DNA of 31,325 nucleotides from Coptodactyla brooksi (GCA_033557675.1 JAWQRM010000091.1:1-31325), one strand, 5' to 3'. Shown: positions 19,808 to 29,710, counted from the stretch's first letter. Numbers and translations: made by a program. The notes: generated by a model from the letters alone, not told the origin.

Positions 19808-20837
19808 TCCTCTCACTGCCCTAATTCTCTATGGGGTTAGTCGCCTACCGCCATACGGTATAATCATCATAAAATGTACGAAATATAATATTTAAGTTTG
19901 GTATTAAAAACACACTTTGAGATCAAGGTATCTAATGTATTGAAGTGATCACTTAAACATAGTCACGACCAACTATTCCTTAATTACACCACTCACTTTT
20001 CAATAAAGTCATGTGCGGTGCAACATCCACTCGTTTATTACGTAACCAACAGAAGACAAAAATAACTCTACAACAGCAAGTAAGTAATGCTCGTACTTAT
20101 TTGTTGAATTGAACTCTTCAAAGTTAGCGATAAGCTGTTTTTGATGAGAGGTTCAAATACTTTAGATATAGTAGGAAGAACGCTTTATTGCTCTGTATTT
20201 AGAAAAACTTAAAATATGCAGGTATTAAACAGCCTTATAAATGTTGAGACTAGTAGGTACGCCACGTTTTTCTTTAATATTTTAGTGTATAGACCAAAGT
20301 AATTCGGGAAAGAATTATATTGCATAATTATAAATAAATTATATTGCGCTATCTTAAATCCAAACTGTAATCTCGTTATGTTAAGAGAATTCCAGTTAAA
20401 CAATGATAACAGATAGACCGAATTCGGTGTCTTCTTGACTAATTGTACGTCTAAAAAGGTTAGTAAGGTTGGCCGTGATTTATTTATCTGAAATCCTTTA
20501 AGACCGGGCTGCAGCGCAAAATACTTCTCGCCATTTTCTTCCTTTGCTCACAACCACATCAAGTTGGTGTTTCTACTAGTGAAGTTAAATATTCATTTCC
20601 GTGAAATGAATATTTCACGGAATATAGAGTGACCAGTTGTCACTGGCCATTCCACAATCTCTTCACTATGCCATTATGCCCCCGTTTTCTGGTAGTAAAA
20701 TTGTATAAAACAAAAACGATATATTGTCATTAAATTATTCTTACAAAAAGTACCTCCCAGTGACATAAAAAATATGTAAAATAAATAAAATGCAATGTAA
20801 AGCAGGAATATACTGTGGAATACAGGGCGTCCCCTTG
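19808..20837. other. spacer and 3' flank of gene A
   Basis: No coding frame was recognised. The proximal part must be the 3'UTR of gene A; the first AATAAA on the minus strand that I see is near 20483, some 350 bp past the stop. Short inverted repeats lie at 20597-20622 and GTGAC/GTCAC at 20630-20645. Confidence 0.4.
20597..20622. repeat. perfect inverted repeat, 10-bp arms
   Basis: TTCCGTGAAA, 6-nt spacer, TTTCACGGAA. It could be a hairpin or a protein-binding palindrome in the 3' region of gene A. Confidence 0.6.
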
Positions 20838-21039
20838 TTATATAGCTTTTATCTCCTTGCCGTGCTTGAAATTGGCATCTTGCGAGGCGTTTGATTTTGG
20901 ATGTGTTTTCTTTGGACTAGCAGCGGACGTCAACTGAGTCAAAGTAGGCGGTGGTGTAGTTAAAGGAGCTATACTAGTGCCTGCTTTTGTCCATCGACGT
21001 TTGAGCATATCATCCAATAGATGCAATAAGTTCTCATGG
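20838..21039 (-). CDS. gene A exon 5 (terminal)
   Basis: Acceptor TTTTAG. It codes for ENLLHLLDDMLKRRW, then a Thr/Pro/Ser/Lys-rich tail ending KAI and TAA at 20840-20838. Confidence 0.87.
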
Positions 21040-24000
21040 CTAAAACATAAAATTCTCACATGTTAGCATACCTGCTTTTAGTTAATCACAAAAGTATTAC
21101 GAACTTACGCTTCGTCGATAAATATTTGTTTGAAAACCATATTGTCTTTGGTCACAGGTGGATTGCGATTGAAGGAACAGATACCTAGTGTTTTCATTCC
21201 TACAAATCAATACACGAGAAAATAGGTAGTTTTGTAGAACGGTTAATCTTGATGTTACCTATTGCATATTGGTCCAAGTCGATGTATCCTGTTCTCATAG
21301 GGTCCATTAAGTCAAATAACGCCCCTGTAAATAAATAATGAATAATTAATGTCAAGTCTCTAACAAATAAAGGATGGGAGTTGTTGGCCTAGATCTTAAT
21401 TGCTGGTTTTTTTTTAAGGTTTCTTTGGATATTTCGAGGTTCCCGTAAGTATTCATTTTATTGCCTTTACTTCAGACTTTTATGACCTGGAAAGTTTGCT
21501 CTATACTTCCAGTAGGTGGGAATTTTTGTACAGATGGTCTGTGCAATTGGAGCCAAGTTTGTCATTTTTATAAGATCTTATGTGTTCGTTATATCTGTCC
21601 TTGAACTTTCTGCCTGTTTATCCGATATCAATCAGATCTGATACCATGATATACCTTGATGTTCTATATATAGTCTGGATTTGATTTTCTTTATTTGGCT
21701 CAAGCGATCTCAATCCGCTTGGGTTTTACTTGTAAGGTAATCTTAAAGCACTCGTTCTCGGATCATATTTCTAAGCCTGTGTATCGATTTGGAAGAAATT
21801 ATTTATAAGGATATTAGAATAATTTCTGATTTAACACACACTATAGTCAAAACAAGGAAGCATTATTAATATGTTTTTTTAAGGAATCGTTCTGAATATT
21901 TTTTAATTTTATATTTAGCTAGAACATATATTTTTCAATTTTGTTTTTTAATATAGTAGAGCACCTTGATTGAGAAATATATGTTCTAAATGCGATGATT
22001 TGGGAAATATTTTTTAATGGCGCCTGTAAAGGAGAACCTTATCCCCAGATAGTAAAGATATTCCAAATGTTTATTTCATAAATTGTAAAATAGTTTGTAA
22101 ACTAGTTGTAAAATAGTATAAAATTTGTTTTACAACTAGTTTTCTTTTAACAATTAACCAACAAAACTGGAATTTTTCGGTACAAATAAAACTTTTTAAT
22201 CGCTATTAATTGTACCTTCCGTGAAATTGGATCCTTGAAATGGTCAGTCATTAGTGCTGTCTATGCAATTGGAAACTATGTTCCAAATATCATCTATTTC
22301 ATCCAAATCGATTTATAAATAAAGGAATTATAAGCATTACCGTTAGTTTTATTATCAGCGTTCGCAGACCACCGTAACGGAACAATGTGGTTGAAATAGG
22401 TGATTGTGAGAAGCTAAATTGACTTAAAGTTTGTAGTAAAGTTAAACAATTGTCACGGCTACACAAAAATTGGAAAATAACTGCTCGATGCATGTTTCGC
22501 TAACCAACTTAGCATCATTGGGAGCGATGAATGACGGGTGTTTCATTCCTTCTGTGAGGAGCAAGTTATCAATTACGCTGTTTACGAAGACAACTAAGAT
22601 AGGTTTTGGGATTTGCGTTGACGAAATAGTCGATGTAATGTTCAATGTATATTATTATATATGCAATTAAATAATTAAAGAATTTCAGAAAAAGTATAAG
22701 AATATAATTCCCAAGTTTACTAGACAACCTCACAAAAATCATATTTTTTTTGCGAATTAGGTATACCCACGTTTGGTGTAATTGAATATTGACTATGGAA
22801 GGCGTGGAAAAAGACAGTCAAGGTCGAGATGATATTGAGGATCACCTAGATATTTTGTTTTACCGACTAAAGTAGGCATAAACATGTCATGGGTTCCTAA
22901 AGAAACTGATAAATATGAAATGAATTTATCAATGTTACGAAGCCATTTAAAAATGAAAAAAAGACTTTTTTCACCAAACATTGGCTAAAAAAGAACACGC
23001 GGAAAGATTTGGCAGAAATTGTAGAAGCAACTGATGTTCGCGAAAATATTCTCCTAGAGAAATAACAGATACCTACTAATTAATTACTTTTATTAAATAA
23101 AAAGTAAGTTAACCTCCGAGAATTTGAACCTGCGGCCTTCTACTTTCATGACAGGTCCTTTTATGACCACTCTCGTTCTGTTACAGCTCTAACGGTAAGA
23201 GCACCTATAATGAAAGTAACAGTACCGATACCGCACAGATAACAGATACCGCACAATACCTCTGTAAAATCAGGTTTCCTTAAAGTGGCCGCAACTTCCT
23301 TAATTTACAATATTTTTCAACGAAAAAAAAAATTGAATGGTGTTATGTGTATTCCAAAACACTTTTAGGTTATCAAGACAAGATCAATGTGGTATTATGG
23401 TACAACTTTTTACAAAATATTTGGCTCATCGACATGTTAATGAATCTACAAAAAGCTTTTCGTAAATTTTTATTTCTTTTTCCTCTTAATTTCGAATTCA
23501 TTGTTGTCCAAAGCTATAGTATATACGTGTACAAGTTTAATTAAATAAAACGATTGCATTTGTGAAGTTTAAAACAGTGAACTAGCTTAAATTAAAGCTC
23601 CTTGTAAATAGGATAAAGTAGTTTTCAGCCGGTTTTTAAGAAGACGTTACAAGAATTTCTGCCCTTCGGCAACATAGCTGATTATAGGCATTTCTGAGCA
23701 AAGATATGGAATATTATAAAGAGTCTCTCATTACAGGCATTTTAAACGAATTCGATCAATTCATCAATTACATTCGAAGTAAGTCTATGTTGCAAAAACT
23801 GAATACAGTTAGAAAAAAACAAAGATCTAATGCACTAGATTCTGAACTACTTGACTAGTCCTTGCATTAGAATTTGGACTGGACACTAAATAGTGTTGTG
23901 TTTATAATTAACCGGAAATCTGAAACTCATTGCTGTAACTATATTTTTCAGAGTCATTTTCTTATATACTGTTGCAGTAACAGCCTCAACATTTTATTAG

Positions 24001-26589
24001 AAGAAACGGAGATCTGCGGTTTCCTAGTCACTAGAATTAACAAACACCTTAACCACAATACTAATGTTTTAAAACTCAACATATGTTTCGGTTTATCGAA
24101 TAAACTGTCTTCAGGCGAAAGAATGAACAACTAAAATGAAAAATCAGACTTATATATCTACCCTAATTACTTTTTAATGGTCCACTTACTCCTAATTAGA
24201 TTTTAATTAACTTGTCCTTCTACCTAACAGGTCAAAAAGGATCCAGGCAGGTATAGGGGCAGGGCCCTTATTAAATATTTTGATCAATACAAGTTGATTA
24301 TTTGAATTAACTTGTTTAATCAATTCTATTTTGTCATTTATCCTGTGGTTAAGAGTAATCATGTGGGTAGCTACACTGAATTTCTCTGGTTTATAATTTT
24401 TAAAATGATTTAAATGCTCTCTATACCTAATTTTAAGAGACCTACGCGGTTACCCTATGTAACTTTTAATCCAATTAGTGTAATTTATTTTATAAATTCT
24501 GGATTTGTCTATTAAATCTGTTTTATCTTTTGGATTACCTAACCGACTTTTAATAGTGTTGTTATTAGTAAATGCTTCTTTAAAATCGAACTTCTTTAAC
24601 ATATTAGCTAAGCCTTTAGTGGTTTTATCATAGGGGAGTTTAATGAACTGCTTAAGTTTTTCTTTAGGTGCTGTTTGAAGAGTGGTATGTTTACATAAAT
24701 TGATTTTAAATTTCTTTTTTCTTAAATGTTATGTATTATATTTGTATTAAAGTCATTATATATAGCTAACTCTTTCGTATATCTAAGTTCTTTATTATAC
24801 CTAATTTTGTTTAGTGGAACGTTTAGTAATCTATCTATCATACTATTAAATGCCGCGATTTTGTGTTGGAAATGATGATTAGAGTCTTTGTTTGTATGAG
24901 TTTCATTTTTATTTCCCCTCTTTTTCTATTTCACATGTAAATTTTATTATTTTATATTCTTTAGACTTAATTTTCATAATAAATTCTTGAATGTTACTAT
25001 TATCAGTGTAAAAATTCACGAACACGTCATCCATATACCTGACCCAAGTTTTAGGAAAATATTTGAGCTTTTGTTTTAAGTTGGTTACAAAGTAAACCAT
25101 GAAGAGATTAGCAAGAAAAGGTGAAAGACAGTTAACAATTGCCATCCCTTCTGTCTGTTTAATGAATTCACCGTTAAATTTGAAGTAATTTAATTCCATG
25201 CACATTTTTAGTAAGTTTAATATATTCATTGATCTCTTTGGGTGTTAGTTTATTTTTAATTAAGAGATTTTTAAGAATAAGTTTCCTTAATTGGGATATT
25301 CAGAAAAAGGGCTGTCACGTCAAATAAAATTAATATCTCTGTGTTTTTAAGTTTAGAATCTTTAATTTTGTTTATAAAGTCAATGGTGTTTTTAACTTCA
25401 AATGATTTCAGTTTAGTTTCTAGGTTGCTAAATTTATGGTTAAGCCATTTAGAAATAGAATAAGTTGGGGAGTTCAACATAATTTGTGTGAACAATGTTC
25501 CTTTAGCTCTATTTTTCGAGCATTGTTTAGCCGCCTTTTGTTAAAGGAAATTGGTATATGGTCCACTAATTTTTTTCATCAAAAAATTGCATACTTTGTG
25601 AATCATAAGGAGGTCTTGCTACAGCTGTCATATGCATTACTGTTGTTGTAATAATATGTAATAATAACATTTACACCATATGTACCAGTTGATCTTTGTA
25701 CTAAATGAAATAAGCCGTTAATGTATCTTATTGCAACACATAGTTGGTAGTGGTTAGTAAGTAAAGCATGAAATTTTTCTTACAACTATATTTTTATCTA
25801 ACACGGTTATACTTACCTATGTGTTTATTTTCATAGAGTAATGGTGGATTGCCTATACCTGCTCTGTATATAATGCACTTATCTAGAAGATCCAATAAGA
25901 ACTTTATTGGGTTTTCTACAAACAAATTGTTATTGTTAGTGCACCATACATTGATATGATCCCTCACCTGGTAGGTTACCCAATAGATGAGCTATTAAAA
26001 ATTGAAAGAACTCAAAAATTTTGTGAATCCTCAAGTATTTCTGAGCTAGTCTCGTGGCTTTAGTTTCTGTGTCAACTTCGGAAATGCCTACTCCCCTCAA
26101 TTTCGGAGCAGACCCTTCGGATAGAGCGGACTTTTCTTCCACAGCTTCTAAGTCCTCCAAGACCGTCAAGTATTCCATGCGGTCTTGCTCGCGCCCTACG
26201 CTATGTACTGATGGGGTACAAGGCGTGCTGGTAGTTTTTGTTACACTAGACGTTGGAGTTTCAAAGGTTAAATCACTTGGAGTTATTACTGGTTCATCTT
26301 CTTCAACTGCCTCTAAGGTGGAGTACATAGTTTTTAAATTTCTCTCTTGTAATTTCACCGCCATGTCTAGAGATGCTTCCCGACGGAACATGAATGGTCT
26401 GTCCAGAATGGAACTATAGCTTTTGTCGTCGCATGGATCTTTCCATTTTGGTTTATCTCGAAAGTACTTGGCACACGGGCAATAATTTGGTTCGAGTACG
26501 AAAACATTATCGGATCTGATGCTTGGTGATCTTTTACTATCACTCAGCGATGATTCTTCTTTTATTGGAGTTAAGTTATTTCTCTTCAT
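20838..26589 (-). CDS. EFCAB10-like: gene A: EFCAB10-like protein (docking domain plus degenerate EF-hand), at least 5 exons
   Basis: Joined exons 26589-25968, 25915-25817, 21324-21259, 21199-21109 and 21039-20838 give an uninterrupted 359-residue frame. Phases are 1,1,1,2, as in gene B. Residues 1-175 are low complexity with LTPIKEESSLSDS and SYSSILDRPFMFRR, both shared with gene B. Residues 181-240 (YLRIHKIFEFFQFLIAHLL, then NPIKFLLDLLDKC) form the dimerization-docking helix pair. Residues 241-262 hold the EF-hand loop D248-Q259 (DPMRTGYIDLDQ), whose last position is Gln rather than Glu, so calcium binding is unlikely. The tail is Pro/Ser/Lys-rich. A docking domain of this type usually binds amphipathic helices of cilia or AKAP-like partners; that role is inferred. 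A good acceptor (TTACTGCAG) lies 3 nt before the chosen ATG, so an upstream exon may exist. The second intron (4.5 kb) holds a Penelope-like remnant. Confidence 0.82.
21109..21199 (-). CDS. gene A exon 4
   Basis: Codes for GMKTLGICSFNRNPPVTKDN and the following residues to FIDEA. Acceptor TTTGTAG, donor GTAAGT; introns of 59 and 69 bp on either side. Confidence 0.88.
21259..21324 (-). CDS. gene A exon 3 (EF-hand loop)
   Basis: 66 nt coding for ALFDLMDPMRTGYIDLDQY. Acceptor ATTTACAG; the donor GTAACA is weak compared with the others. Confidence 0.87.
21331..22480. other. gene A intron with short inverted repeats
   Basis: AT-rich. Two inverted repeats are visible: 21920-21938 with 21970-21988 (TAGAACATATATTT arms, 19 bp, one mismatch) and 22100-22113 with 22128-22141 (AACTAGTTGTAAAA, perfect 14 bp). 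No coding capacity was recognised. Confidence 0.5.
22435..22521 (-). mobile_element. repeat fragment related to the 16.8-kb element
   Basis: On the minus strand the hairpin motif is followed by TTTTTGTGTAGCCGTGACAA, then TTGTTTAACTTTAC. This resembles the sequence right of the 16.8-kb motif (TGTAGTGGTAGTATTGTTCA, then ACTTTG). It lies in the gene A intron. Confidence 0.4.
22487..22521 (-). ncRNA. hammerhead-like hairpin motif, copy 3
   Basis: Minus strand: AATGATGC, stem GCTAA-GTTGG-TTAGC, GAAAC, ATGCATC. The flanks agree with copy 2 (ATGATGC, GCGAAAC, RTGCRTC) but the stem has different bases that still pair. That argues the hairpin was maintained. Confidence 0.35.
22522..23107. other. gene A intron, unassigned
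   Basis: A minus-strand frame at 22793-22981 shows no recognisable domain. No other feature was seen. Confidence 0.35.
23108..23225. repeat. two tRNA-like halves in head-to-head orientation
   Basis: On the minus strand CCTGTCATGAAAGTAGAAGG then CCGCAGGTTCAAATTCTCGG (B-box-like GGTTCAAATTC, 23120-23130) resembles a tRNA anticodon arm plus T arm. On the plus strand ACAGCTCTAACGGTAAGAGC followed by ACCTATAATGAAAGTA (23183-23218) resembles a D arm plus the same anticodon arm. The two ATGAAAGTA words are in opposite orientation. This fits rearranged tRNA-derived SINE heads. Confidence 0.4.
23226..24039. other. gene A intron, unassigned
   Basis: Short frames only. Some text next to the Penelope-like element (23960-24040) may belong to its terminal repeat. 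Nothing else was recognised. Confidence 0.35.
24060..24130 (-). ncRNA. hammerhead ribozyme-like motif in the Penelope-like terminal repeat
   Basis: Minus strand: CUGAAGA (24114-24108), stem II GUUUAU-UCG-AUAAAC, GAAAC (24089-24085), 4-nt loop AUAU, GUU (24080-24078). All invariant core bases I can check (CUGANGA, GAAA, UH) are present. The first stem II pair is C-C, with one further unpaired base. Helix I starts with a C-G pair and a short outer UGUU/AACA match. Location in the terminal repeat of a Penelope-like element agrees with known cases. Confidence 0.5.
24350..25560 (-). pseudogene. Penelope-like reverse transcriptase / GIY-YIG endonuclease pseudogene
   Basis: From 25560 down, INSPTY-type text reads LNSPTYSISKWLNHKFSNLE, then FEVKNTIDFINKIKDSKLKN and LILFDVTALFLNIPIKETYS (RT motif A region). 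YFKFNGEFIKQTEGMAIVNC and LSPFLANLFM follow (motif B), then FPKTWVRYMDDVF (catalytic YMDD, near 25020-25040), then FTCEIEKEGK. Farther on, FKEAFTNNNTIKSRLGNP leads to the endonuclease-like SRIYKINYTNW, SYIG, PRRSLKIRYREHLNHFKNY. The usual zinc-binding Cys residues near GIYKI are replaced and a stop follows SYIG. Frameshifts separate the blocks. Inactive. Confidence 0.82.
25561..25816. other. gene A intron, distal part
   Basis: AT-rich, with no recognised feature. It ends at the exon 2 donor GTAAGT (25811-25816). Confidence 0.4.
25817..25915 (-). CDS. gene A exon 2 (second docking helix)
   Basis: 99 nt, acceptor TTTGTAG, donor GTAAGT. It codes for ENPIKFLLDLLDKC and RAGIGNPPLLYENKHI. Confidence 0.9.
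25968..26589 (-). CDS. gene A exon 1 (or first large exon)
   Basis: From ATG 26589 to donor GTGAGG (25962-25967). A 52-bp intron follows. The acceptor-like TTACTGCAG directly upstream suggests the transcript may start in an earlier exon. An alternative intron using GTGAGT at 26623-26628 would be only 36 bp, which is too short. Confidence 0.85.
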
Positions 26590-26592
26590 ATT

Positions 26593-26969
26593 CTGCAGTA
26601 AAAAATATCCACAAATTTATAGACTCACAAATATTTGTTGCTTTGTGAACGATATTATAAAAAGTGCGTCGGTATCAAATTCTGATGAAAACTTCGATGT
26701 CAAACATAATGTCAGATATATTATGAAAGAGACAGCGCCCACTAAAATAACAAGTTCAAATATCAATAAGCAAATTTCAGATTACAATGCTGTTGGAGTT
26801 CAGACACGAAATAGAAAGAATGAGACTGTTTAGTTCATATCCTTAGCTTCAAATAACTTTTTGAATGGATCTCTATGTTGAGTAGACATCCATTCTCTGG
26901 CACCAATAACTAGTTTTGTCCTTTAGTTCTTCACCTCTTTCAACGAATGAATCCAAATATCAACTCAAA
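26593..26969. other. upstream flank of gene A
   Basis: The plus-strand frame over 26519-26833 is a shadow of the gene A exon and flank. No promoter motif was convincing. Confidence 0.35.
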
Positions 26970-27190
26970 GTATGTACACGAGGTGTGATAAAAAATACGC
27001 AGAATTTTCCCAAAAAATCTTTATTTATTCATTAGTATCAATTTTGTCTACTGCAAAGTAGTCTTTGTAATGCATAATACACCTATGCAACAGTCAACAT
27101 TTCTAATACGGTGCTGCACTTCATTCCATTTCAAAACAACATTGCTAAGCACATCAAAAGGCGTGTAACCTTTTCTACAGCCAACAATAA
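26970..27190 (-). pseudogene. 3' end of a Tc1/mariner-type transposon (probable)
   Basis: Minus strand: residual C-terminal text with FDVLSNVVLKWNEVQHRI, then YFAVDKIDTNE before a stop at about 27030. After this come a short AT-rich tail and a terminal sequence whose plus-strand form is ACGAGGTGTGATAAAAAATA (26979-26998). A stop close to the terminal repeat is usual for this superfamily. No catalytic motif is present, so the family is tentative. Confidence 0.4.
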
Positions 27191-27690
27191 ACTAACCACC
27201 AATTAGTTGTTAACCAATATGGTTAACAACTAATATGGCCCATAACAAATTTTGACACGTGAATTTATATACATAGCCTGCAATACTTTTTTCTAACTAC
27301 CTCTAATCATTTTCACTTCTTATTGGAGAGTTGGCTAGCATTAGCAAATGTCAAAGTGGAGGCAGAGGATGGTAAATTGTCACTGCCAAAATCATTCATC
27401 ATTCACCTTTAACGTAATTGAACAGTAGGTTAACATTTCAGTGTTGTTTAATTAACCCAAGCTTAATGAATAAGCGGTGCAAAGCGGTTTATTTTACCCT
27501 TTGCATTGTGTATTTCCTCTCCTGCTTTTTTTTTATATTGACAATAGTACAAATTATAATACAGTAATTCATAAATATAACAATGTACCACATTTATATC
27601 CCAGATTGATATCCTCTAAAAATCCATAAGTGTATAGTTCCTTACATTACTCACAGAGGCAATGTAGCGTCTGGTTTATATTGCTCTTTA
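27191..27690. other. spacer with a perfect 13-bp hairpin
   Basis: TTAGTTGTTAACC (27203-27215), loop AATAT, GGTTAACAACTAA (27221-27233). The rest is unassigned AT-rich sequence. Confidence 0.5.
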
Positions 27691-28130
27691 TGTGCTGTAT
27701 TTACATTGGGTAAAGTAAGCCGAGGCGTTAAAACGTTCCTCGCCGATATCTGAAACGGTACAAGACAGATACGAAACCGAATACACTCAACAATCCACGG
27801 TGGCAGTCAGAGAACAGTTCCATCGCGAGTCATCTAATAAAAATAGCACTTGATGTGGATTGGTGTCCAGTTAAAATCCTTAATGGGACTTTCCGATAAC
27901 ACAGCCGCGCCGCAGCAGACCTCACTTGGGCCCTTGGGCCCACGTGAAAAAAGTATACAATTTAAGGCGACCATAACGAAAACAATAAAGAGATAAATTC
28001 TCGTGGGTAGGAGCTTGAGGCCTTCCACGCACAAGAACACCTTATGATCCCCAGGCACTTACCTTATCTGCTAAGGAGGTCAACGTACTCGTGCACAATC
28101 TCGGCATTTTTTGCGCGGTTCATATTCCGA
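27691..28130 (-). other. GC-richer island, possible first exon or promoter
   Basis: The base composition stands out from the surrounding AT-rich repeats, and no transposon similarity was recognised. A minus-strand frame at 28058-27834 contains a membrane-like segment (RIYLFIVFVMVALNCILFS) but lacks an ATG at its 5' end. A strong donor (AAGGTAAGT) lies at 28057-28065. It could be the 5' exon and promoter of gene A or of an unknown gene. Confidence 0.3.
28063..28107 (-). other. candidate upstream exon of gene A (MPRLCTSTLTSLADK)
   Basis: ATG at 28107-28105, 15 codons, then donor GTAAGT (28057-28062). Splicing to the acceptor at 26593 would be phase 0 and in frame with gene A, giving ...LADK-N-MKRNNLTPI. 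Gene B has a small phase-0 first exon (MAGR) at the equivalent position. No direct proof. Confidence 0.25.
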
Positions 28131-28205
28131 CTAAAAGTGGTCATTAATTATAGGTGCAGTGTGCGTGTTTTGCCATATTTTCTGCCGAATAAAAATACTT
28201 ACACG

Positions 28206-28885
28206 TTAAAAGGTTAAAGGTATATTCAGGCAAAGAGGACAGTAATCTTTATTGGTGAGGAACGCACCAAACTTCAGGAGTGTATTATGTACATAAAAAT
28301 AATTTTCAAAAATACCACCGTTGACTTCTAAACATTTTCTGCTTCGCCTAAGAAGAGCACCCGTTGCTCTTCTAATTGATTCATTTCTGTTTATTTTAAT
28401 ATCGGCTGCAATATTTCGAATACGTTGAATTAGTGCATCACGAGTGTCCACTTTTTCACTTTGTACACCTCATTTTTGAACCAACCCCATAAACAATAAT
28501 CTAATGGTGTGAGGTCTGGGGATCTTGGAGGCTAATTAATAGGACCACCGCACCAATCCAACGCCCTGGAAATATTTCGTCCAAATGTCGCTTGACCTGT
28601 TGAGCGAAATGTGTAGGAGCTCCATCGTGCTGGTAGTACATTTGTATTCTGATGTTTAGAGGAACATTCTGTAGTAGTCCTTGTAATTCGTTTTGTAAAA
28701 ATTTTAAGTAGTGGTCTCCTGTGAGGGAATTATCGAAAATGAAAGGGCCAATTAAATAATTATCAAGCACACCACACAACACGTTTGCAAAAAACTTATG
28801 TTGAAAATTACTTTCGACTGTTACGTGGGGATTTTCGTCTGACCGTACATGACAGTTAAGAGTATTATTAATACTGAAATTTTTA
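28206..28885 (-). pseudogene. mariner-like (DDE) transposase, C-terminal two thirds
   Basis: Minus strand: FSINNTLNCHVRSDENPHV, NFQHKFFANVLCGVLDNYLI, GPFIFDNSLTGDHYLKFLQN, then YYQHDGAPTHFAQQVKRHLD with the second catalytic Asp. After a frameshift near 28555 and a Trp-to-stop change it reads PPRSPDLTPLDYCLWGWFKN (third Asp), EVYKVK, then LIQRIRNIAADIKINRNESI and RRSRKCLEVNGGIFENY. The first Asp and the HTH region are missing. It belongs to the same broad family as the copies at 2.3, 7.1 and 8.2 kb but to a distinct lineage. Confidence 0.88.
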
Positions 28886-29235
28886 TGAAACTATTGTTAT
28901 GAGAGATAAAAACATTTGTTAGAAACTTAAACTAATGTACAAAGGCACAGATACATAGAATATATATCACAGATACCATCTGTGAAGGGAGCTATCTGTG
29001 AATGTGTCCTAAACTTATCATTAACAGTTGACATACTGCCAAAACTGACAGTTACTAAGTAAAAAATTCATTGTAAACGTGAATTAAAATGTCATTAAAA
29101 GTTCATCACAGTTTAATTGTTAAACCTTTATTAATTGTCAAAACTGACAGGTATTTGAAACCATTTGCCTGTTAATTAAAATCTAATTTGAGTGGTAACA
29201 TCTAAGAAACAAAAGCACCCAAGTGTATCTCTCCG
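28886..29235. other. spacer
   Basis: Repeated ATCTGTGA words (28975-29000) and TGACAG/AACTGAC words (29020-29160) suggest old repeat debris. There is no coding frame. Confidence 0.35.
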
Positions 29236-29710
29236 ATTTTGGTGAAATTTGGTAGGAATGTAGAGCACCGAAAAATATTTGAAATCTATTTTTTTAGCGT
29301 CCCGTTTTTGGTTTTGGGGTATGTAATGGCGGCTCAAAGTTACCCCTAAAAACGCATTTTTTGTAATATTCCAGAAACGAGAAGAGATATCGAGATCGAC
29401 CTGTACATTTTAGGGGGTTAAAAAATATCGTTAGGGGGTTAAAAAATATTAATTTTTTCTCACTCCTACTCTTGTGTATTATAAACTTAATTTTTCTTTT
29501 TTTAATTTTTAAACTACATGAAGAAATAAAAGTTACGGGTTTTTGGATTTTCTTCTAAAAGTCAATTTTGGGAAGTTATTGTCATTTCTATGTATACCTA
29601 CAGAAGACTATTTCTCTTCATATTTTTGGAATTAAATTTAATGCCGCATTGTATTTAAATTAAAAATTGTTTGTTACATTAGAATATAAAAAGTGACATG
29701 ACACGCATGC
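29236..29710 (+). repeat. left long inverted arm
   Basis: Outer part resembles TTTTGGTGAAATTTGG; inner end ATATAAAAAGTGACATGACA. See the element entry for its partner. Confidence 0.7.

Larger units (their letters stand above)
24040..25560 (-). mobile_element. Penelope-like retroelement (coding remnant plus terminal repeat)
   Basis: On the minus strand a reverse transcriptase and then a GIY-YIG-like domain are followed by a terminal-repeat block (24300-24040). That block contains a TATATAAGTC box and a hammerhead-like motif, with the same sequence blocks as at 10.0-10.5 kb and 6.8 kb. RT plus C-terminal GIY-YIG is the defining layout of Penelope-like elements, and terminal repeats carrying hammerheads are known for them. 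The 5' end is not visible. It lies inside the gene A intron in the same orientation as the gene. Confidence 0.75.

Noticed and set aside
23010..23050. A further hammerhead-like CTGATG...CGCGAAAA
   Set aside because: No stem II can be formed between CTGATG and GCGAAAA, and no helix III or cleavage triplet follows.
26054..26419. Plus-strand 121-codon open frame
   Set aside because: Antisense shadow of the gene A exon; no independent support.
26593..26628. 36-bp intron with GTGAGT and CAG just upstream of gene A
   Set aside because: Shorter than the smallest introns seen here (48-52 bp), and the upstream frame has no start codon.
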